From: an uncultured Bacteroidales bacterium
GTDB lineage: Bacteria > Bacteroidota > Bacteroidia > Bacteroidales > P3
Length of the DNA stretch: 43,492 nucleotides
Reading direction: 5' to 3'
Assembly (NCBI GenBank): GCA_900316235.1
Contig: ONCC01000018.1
Coordinates: 1 to 43,492 of the forward strand
Shown: positions 39,464 to 43,492 of the stretch, one piece after another
Layout: every line of letters starts with the position of its first letter
Position numbering within the stretch: position 1 is the first letter of the stretch
Program-made: the position numbers and the translations under genes
Notes under the pieces: generated by a model
What the model was told of the DNA's origin: nothing
The model's database searches: none
Seen by the model: the letters and a program-made list of their open reading frames with translations, nothing else

Positions 39464-39682
39464 ATGTGCACCATATCCCTCACATACGACCAAAACAACG
39501 CCCTCGCCCAACGCAAGCTGGATGAGTTGCTGAAGTCCGGCCTGTTCAAACGGACCGAGACCGTCGCCGACCGCGAGTTGCGCGAACTGGAGCGTCGCAT
39601 GAATGCCTACGAGCATGGGGCGATGAACTCCGTACCGCAGGCGGAAGTCTACGACCGCGTAATGGCTGCGATATGCAAGTAG
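39464..39682 (+). CDS. Antitoxin of a ParE-type module
   Basis: 72 residues, acidic-basic and helical (NALAQRKLDELLKSGLFKRT, RELRELERRMNAYEHG). This is the usual size of ParD/RelB-like antitoxins, though no ribbon-helix-helix is obvious. Its last 10 bases overlap the start of the toxin gene, the standard antitoxin-first arrangement. It would bind and neutralise the toxin and repress the operon. It follows gcvT so closely that read-through is likely; no promoter of its own is seen. Confidence 0.7.
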   Translation: MCTISLTYDQNNALAQRKLDELLKSGLFKRTETVADRELRELERRMNAYEHGAMNSVPQAEVYDRVMAAICK

Positions 39683-40002
39683 AGTGGCTCACGGCAGCGG
39701 AGGATGACCTTCGGGAGATTGCCCGTCGTGTGGCGCTTAACTTCGGTTACGTCACAGCCGAACAGACGGTTGCCAGCGTAACAGAAGAGACACAGCGACT
39801 GGCCGACTTCCCCGAGATGGGTCGTCTGTGTGATGAATACGAAGGCTCGCGCCGTGTTTACCGTTCGCTGAACACTCGCCACGACCGCATCGTCTATACC
39901 GTCACTGCCGACTGCGTCCTCATAGTGGCCATCTTCGACTGCCGCCGCGACCCCACCGAATTGTCATCCATGGTAAAGGAACGTGACACACAGAACCGAT
40001 AG
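39673..40002 (+). CDS. ParE/RelE-family toxin
   Basis: 109 residues. VEWLTAAEDDLREIARRVAL at the start, QRLADFPEMGRLCDE in the middle, and RVYRSLNTRHDRIVYTVTAD with VLIVAIFDCRRDPTEL at the end follow the ParE/RelE toxin fold (helical hairpin then beta sheet with conserved Arg and final IxxxFDCRRDP). ParE members inhibit gyrase and RelE members cut mRNA on the ribosome; the sequence fits ParE better but does not prove the target. The start overlaps the antitoxin by 10 bases. A long GC hairpin follows at 40023. Confidence 0.85.
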   Translation: MQVEWLTAAEDDLREIARRVALNFGYVTAEQTVASVTEETQRLADFPEMGRLCDEYEGSRRVYRSLNTRHDRIVYTVTADCVLIVAIFDCRRDPTELSSMVKERDTQNR

Positions 40003-40022
40003 CACATAGATCTACAACACAA

Positions 40023-40057
40023 ATCGAGGCCCGCGACGGAACGTCGCGGGCCTCGAT
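40023..40057 (+). terminator. Strong hairpin after the toxin gene
   Basis: A perfect 16-pair stem (arm ATCGAGGCCCGCGACG) with a GAA loop. It is followed by GTATTTATG rather than a T run, so it may slow or stabilise the message end rather than act as a classic terminator. Confidence 0.65.
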
Positions 40058-40091
40058 GTATTTATGATTCAAAATTTGGGGAGGTTGAAAG

Positions 40092-40340
40092 ATCTCTTTT
40101 TACCGTGTTTCAAATTTGAAAGGCCCCGAAAACACTCTTTTCAGTCATTTTTATTTTCATTTGGCCCTCGCGACACTCTTTTCACCGCCTTTTGATTTCA
40201 AAACACCCCCGCTATACTCTTTTCTCCCGTTTCTCAAAATCATTTGGCCTTCGCGACACTCTTTTCAGCCGTTTTCAAAATCGATTGGCCCTTGCGACAC
40301 TCTTTTCACCCGTTTTCAAAACCGATTGATATGCGACACC
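40092..40340. repeat. 41-bp tandem repeat array (about six units)
   Basis: A unit of GCGACACTCTTTTCA-CCGTTTTCAAAA type recurs with the CACTCTTTT core aligned at 40092, 40133, 40174, 40215, 40257, 40298 and a broken last copy at 40337. Spacing is 41, 41, 41, 42, 41 and 39. Copies are degenerate. The period is not a multiple of three, so a coding role is unlikely although one plus-strand frame is open across it. It fills the gap between the toxin gene and the minus-strand protease. Function unknown. Confidence 0.88.
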
Positions 40341-40349
40341 TTGGCGGCC

Positions 40350-41594
40350 TTAATCAATCAGTATTAGTTCTTGGCGTTTGTATGAGACGAGCATCTTCTG
40401 CTTGGCAAGCACCTCGCAGCCGAAGAGACCGTCTATGCCTTTGCTCTCTTTTAGGTGAGACACGTCAGAGAATGCAGTCTGTTGTTTCTTGAACTTGCGT
40501 CCGCCGAGCGTGAGGGTGGTCTTGCCCTTTGTAATCGAAGCCCGCCCGTCACCGTAGCCTGTGAGATGGTCTTTTTTGAGGCTCTTGACCGTGGACGGAT
40601 GCAGTTGGAGCCAATCGCTGGCGAGCAGGTTGGTCTGTGCCCCACTGTCGAAGGCCAGCACTACGGGCACGCCACCCACTTGGCAGTCGAAGGCCAGCAG
40701 ATGACCTTTCTTCACGCCGCTCACCGTTTGGCAGCGGTAGCCCTCGTTCAGCAGCCATTGGTATGTGGTGTCCGGGCTTAGCAGCACTATCTCGCCAGCC
40801 TTGAAGTCGAACAGCACGTCAAAATCTTTGTAGAAACTCTGCCCCAAAATGCCGTGCACCGCCACGCCGACGGTCTCCAGATTGCTCAAGTCCGATGTCA
40901 TGATGTCCGTCTCGTTGAGCATAACGCCGCCCATATCCATCAATTTCACATGGTGCACACCGCTGACGGAACCTGTGCCGACGGCACCCCGACCGCCGCT
41001 CCCCATCACCTGGCCGTCTATGTTGTGGTCGAAATACTTACTGTTGAGAACGACGATAGGGGAACCTGTATCGAAGAACATATTGCACGGCTGGCCGTCG
41101 ATGATGACGGTCACAATGGGTAGCCCGCCATAGCGATGCACGGGGATGCGCACCATTTTCACTTCTGGTTGTACTTTGGCCGTGGGGTTGGCTTTTAGAA
41201 GCGAGACATTACTCGACAGTAAATTGGCCTCGAGAACCAAGTTATCGACGCTGAAAAGGATTGTTGCCTCCGAGGTGCTGCTGTCAGGTTTCGTTATGAT
41301 GTAACGCAACGTCAGTCCCATGCTGTTCTGTTCAGTGCCCGTCAGTTCCCAACTCGTCATGGCGGGCATTTGGGCAATAATTTGCTTAAGCACTTTAGCA
41401 GCCGTGGGCTGTTTGATGTTGTTATAATGGAATTCAGGTGCCAATAGTTCGTCGATACCGTCGGGTGTATGGTTTTGTGCGGCAGTCAAGATGCGCTCGG
41501 CTATCGGTTTGCAGGTATTCACATCTTGGCCATATGCTACTGTGCCAAGAAAGAAGCTACACACCATCGCGCCGAGCAAAAAGAGTTTCTTCAT
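40350..41594 (-). CDS. Exported retropepsin-like aspartic protease (double domain)
   Basis: 414 residues from the ATG at 41594. Signal peptide MKKLFLLGAMVCSFFLGTVA, cut near AYGQ. An N-terminal ~120-residue domain (PIAERILTAAQNHTPDGID) of unknown role comes first. Two aspartic-protease halves follow: CNMFFDTGSPIVVLNSKYF near 170 and VPVVLAFDSGAQTNLLASDW near 317. HGILGQSFYKDFDVLFDF and DGLFGCEVLAKQKMLVSYK are the matching hydrophobic-glycine elements. It should be periplasmic or surface-associated; its substrate is unknown. The two active-site motifs in one chain make a pseudo-dimer. It is a single gene; no -7 box is visible in 41595-41842, which contains no other gene. Confidence 0.88.
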   Translation of the reverse strand: MKKLFLLGAMVCSFFLGTVAYGQDVNTCKPIAERILTAAQNHTPDGIDELLAPEFHYNNIKQPTAAKVLKQIIAQMPAMTSWELTGTEQNSMGLTLRYIITKPDSSTSEATILFSVDNLVLEANLLSSNVSLLKANPTAKVQPEVKMVRIPVHRYGGLPIVTVIIDGQPCNMFFDTGSPIVVLNSKYFDHNIDGQVMGSGGRGAVGTGSVSGVHHVKLMDMGGVMLNETDIMTSDLSNLETVGVAVHGILGQSFYKDFDVLFDFKAGEIVLLSPDTTYQWLLNEGYRCQTVSGVKKGHLLAFDCQVGGVPVVLAFDSGAQTNLLASDWLQLHPSTVKSLKKDHLTGYGDGRASITKGKTTLTLGGRKFKKQQTAFSDVSHLKESKGIDGLFGCEVLAKQKMLVSYKRQELILID

Positions 41595-41842
41595 ATTCAA
41601 TTTATTTTAGAAATTACAAAACCATCCCGCCCCGTCGCAACTTTGCGGCAGAGAGAGGCAAATGAATTAAAAACAAAAAGGAAAGACTCCCGACAATTAC
41701 CTGTGCAATTCGTGGGGGTGGGGTGACTATCAGCGAGTTATGAGCATTGTTCAGCATCGTCCCGTTTTCGTTTCACACTGCAAATATACACATTTCCCGC
41801 CACATGGAAAAATATAATTTCCTTGGTTTCGCAAAAAGTGAG

Positions 41843-41850
41843 TATCTTTG
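41843..41850 (+). promoter_or_regulatory. Promoter -7 box of the antiporter gene
   Basis: TATCTTTG then CAACC, 20 bases before the ATG at 41871. Confidence 0.75.
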
Positions 41851-41870
41851 CAACCGATAACAGCATAGCT

Positions 41871-43307
41871 ATGGATAAGAAGGATAATGTCGAAAAGCCG
41901 CGCATACACTGGACTCTGGCGCTGGTGCCGCTGGCGGTGCTGGTGGCGCTGCAGGTGCTTGTCATCAAGGAATTCGGCTCCGATGCCCTCGACGGGGCAA
42001 GCCAGACTGTCCTGCTCGTGGCGGCGGCGGTGGCGGTGACGATGGGGATGATATTCTACAAGGTGCCGTGGAAGGACATCGACCACGCCATCTCGGACAA
42101 TGTGCGCACCATCGGCGGCGCCATCCTGATCCTATTCCTCATCGGTGCTGTGTCGGGCAGCTGGATGCTGAGCGGCGTGGTGCCGACGATGATTTACTAC
42201 GGCATGCAGGTGGTCTCGCCGGCGGTGTTCCTCTTCGTTGCCTGCCTCATCAGCGCGCTGGTGTCGCTGGTCACGGGCAGCTCGTGGACCACCATCGCCA
42301 CCATAGGCATCGCGCTGATGGGCATCGGCGCGGCACACGGCTACGGCGTGGGCTGGACGGCGGGCGCCATCATCTCGGGCGCCTACTTCGGCGACAAGAT
42401 TTCGCCCCTCTCCGACACCACGGTGCTGGCCTCGTCGGTGGGCGAGGTGCCGCTGTTCAAGCACATCAAGTACATGCTTATCACCACGGTGCCGTCGTTT
42501 ACCCTCGCTCTGATTATCTTTCTGGTGGCCAGTTTGATGCATGCCGACGCTGGTGTGGAGCAATCGGCGCAGTTTGCCGAAGGGCTGCAGGGGGTCTTCA
42601 ATATCAATGGCTGGCTACTTTTGGTGCCAATGGCTACGGCCATCTTCATCGCGTTGCGGTTGCCGGCGGCCATCGTGCTGTTCCTCTCGGCATTCCTTGC
42701 CGGAGTGGTGATGCTGGTGGCGCAGCCCGACATTGTGTCGCAGATAGGGGAGGGGAACGGCTTCCGGGGCCTGATGACGACCTATTACGGCAGCACGTCG
42801 CTCGACACCGGCAACGATGTCCTCACCAACCTGGTGCAGACGCGCGGCATGCGTGGAATGCTGAGCACCGTCTTCCTCATCTTCTGTGCCGCCGCCTTTG
42901 GCGGTGCGCTGTCGGGTACAGGCATGCTGCAGAGTCTCACCTCGGCGCTGGCCAAGGGCATCAGTGGCCGCCGCTCACTGGTCTCTACTACCGTGGGGAC
43001 GGGTCTCTTCGCCAACATGGTCACCGGCGACCAGTACCTCAGCATCGTCCTCACGGGCAATATCTACAAAAAACTATACAAAGAGAAGGGCTTCGAGGGA
43101 CGCCTGCTGAGCCGCTCGACGGAGGACTCCGCCACCGTTACCTCGGTGCTGGTTCCGTGGAACACCTGTGGCATGACGCAATCGCTCGTGCTGCACGTGC
43201 CGACGCTCACCTACCTGCCTTATTGCTTTTTCAACATCATTTCGCCGCTGATGTCCATCACGGTGGCGATGATTGGGTACAAGATTTTCCGCGTGGAGAA
43301 AAAATAA
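41871..43307 (+). CDS. nhaC: NhaC-family Na+/H+ antiporter
   Basis: 478 residues from the ATG at 41871; the frame is open upstream, but the promoter at 41843 fixes the start. About 12 hydrophobic spans. The family signature is clear in the middle: VTGSSWTTIATIGIALMGIG, AGAIISGAYFGDKISPLSDT and VLASSVGEVPLFKHIKYM. The C-half has TGDQYLSIVLTG and VLVPWNTCGMTQSLVLHVP. It exchanges Na+ (or a related cation or metabolite, as in the malate-lactate members) for protons across the cytoplasmic membrane. Substrate choice cannot be read from the sequence. Single gene with its own promoter. Confidence 0.93.
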   Translation: MDKKDNVEKPRIHWTLALVPLAVLVALQVLVIKEFGSDALDGASQTVLLVAAAVAVTMGMIFYKVPWKDIDHAISDNVRTIGGAILILFLIGAVSGSWMLSGVVPTMIYYGMQVVSPAVFLFVACLISALVSLVTGSSWTTIATIGIALMGIGAAHGYGVGWTAGAIISGAYFGDKISPLSDTTVLASSVGEVPLFKHIKYMLITTVPSFTLALIIFLVASLMHADAGVEQSAQFAEGLQGVFNINGWLLLVPMATAIFIALRLPAAIVLFLSAFLAGVVMLVAQPDIVSQIGEGNGFRGLMTTYYGSTSLDTGNDVLTNLVQTRGMRGMLSTVFLIFCAAAFGGALSGTGMLQSLTSALAKGISGRRSLVSTTVGTGLFANMVTGDQYLSIVLTGNIYKKLYKEKGFEGRLLSRSTEDSATVTSVLVPWNTCGMTQSLVLHVPTLTYLPYCFFNIISPLMSITVAMIGYKIFRVEKK

Positions 43308-43331
43308 TTTGTCCACGTCAAAATTAATTTG

Positions 43332-43339
43332 TATTTTTG
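43332..43339 (+). promoter_or_regulatory. Promoter -7 box of the DUF1015 gene
   Basis: TATTTTTG followed by CAG, 45 bases before the ATG at 43385. Confidence 0.7.
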
Positions 43340-43384
43340 CAGTTCCAAATTAACGTATAAATCAATAATTAAAAAGACACAAAT

Positions 43385-43492
43385 ATGAGCGTTATCAAAC
43401 CCTTCAAAGGATTCCGCCCCCCGGTGGACATCGTCGAGAAACTGGCTTCGCGCCCCTACGACGTTCTGAATAGCGAAGAAGCCCGCGTGGAA
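43385..43492 (+). CDS. DUF1015 protein, N-terminal part (runs off the window)
   Basis: 36 codons are visible: MSVIKPFKGFRPPVDIVEKL, then ASRPYDVLNSEEARVE. The PFKGFRP and ASRPYDVLNSEEAR blocks are the characteristic start of DUF1015 proteins, usually about 410 residues, of unknown function and often near serine-pathway genes in Bacteroidetes. Truncated by the window end, not by mutation as far as can be seen. Confidence 0.85.
   Translation, partial: MSVIKPFKGFRPPVDIVEKLASRPYDVLNSEEARVE

Noticed and set aside
40092..40340. CRISPR-like array
   Set aside because: Units abut with no unique spacers, they are degenerate along their whole length, and no cas genes are present. It is a plain tandem repeat.
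40116..40367. 83-codon plus-strand protein with repeats
   Set aside because: The open frame results from the tandem array; the period (41-42 bp) is not a multiple of three and there is no ribosome-binding site or promoter.

Overview
The window reads as chromosomal DNA of a Bacteroidales bacterium, probably an uncultured one. Many promoters have the Bacteroidetes -7 box (TAnnTTTG, usually TATCTTTGC). A lipoprotein carries an acidic SKDDD export-type signal, a metalloprotease has a type IX secretion C-terminal tail, and there is a DUF3987/VirE-type primase-helicase, a DUF6266-like protein and a membrane protein resembling the 'smalltalk' family. All typing is by eye; no searches were run.

Layout. 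1-432: the end of an rRNA operon (23S 3' end, 5S, terminator). 433-22525: an accessory island bounded by a ~110-bp imperfect inverted repeat (433-544 and 22417-22525). Beyond its right end lies a second, aberrant 5S 3' half (22912-23020) that shares 25 identical bases with the true 5S. Inside the island the outer parts carry a DUF6266-like gene and a small membrane protein (left, minus strand), and a primase-helicase with two unknown genes (right, plus strand). Iteron-like GTGACA repeats sit beside both parts and, on the left, flank an AT palindrome. Between them are a WYL regulator; an operon of HIRAN, SIMPL, ADP-ribosylglycohydrolase and two unknown proteins; a YhcG/DUF1016 nuclease; a PLD-SNF2 helicase with an Eco57I-type methylase; a serine recombinase; two mini-ORFs behind duplicated operator-promoters; and two unknown proteins sharing a motif.

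The main discovery is at 13825-15464. The methylase's C-terminal target-recognition region has an alternative version lying tail to tail on the opposite strand. The pair is bounded by a perfect 25-bp inverted repeat whose second copy begins at the stop codon of a serine DNA invertase. Inversion would swap about 270 residues of the methylase in frame, so this looks like a phase-variable helicase-methylase defence or modification system. A second theme is a promoter with an embedded palindrome (TGTACC-N7-GGTACA) occurring three times in the island, once right after the WYL regulator.

23.1-43.5 kb is mostly core genome: a decayed surface-protein gene, a lipoprotein, an outer-membrane protein, an RNA methyltransferase, DprA, Nudix, a META lipoprotein, a glycosyltransferase, signal peptidase I, topoisomerase IV/gyrase A, a second glycosyltransferase, HflX, an M6-type protease, GcvT, a ParE-type toxin-antitoxin pair, a 41-bp tandem repeat array, a retropepsin-like protease, an NhaC antiporter and the start of a DUF1015 gene. 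Several coding sequences contain in-frame short repeats or palindromes in linkers, resembling the intergenic repeats of the same window.
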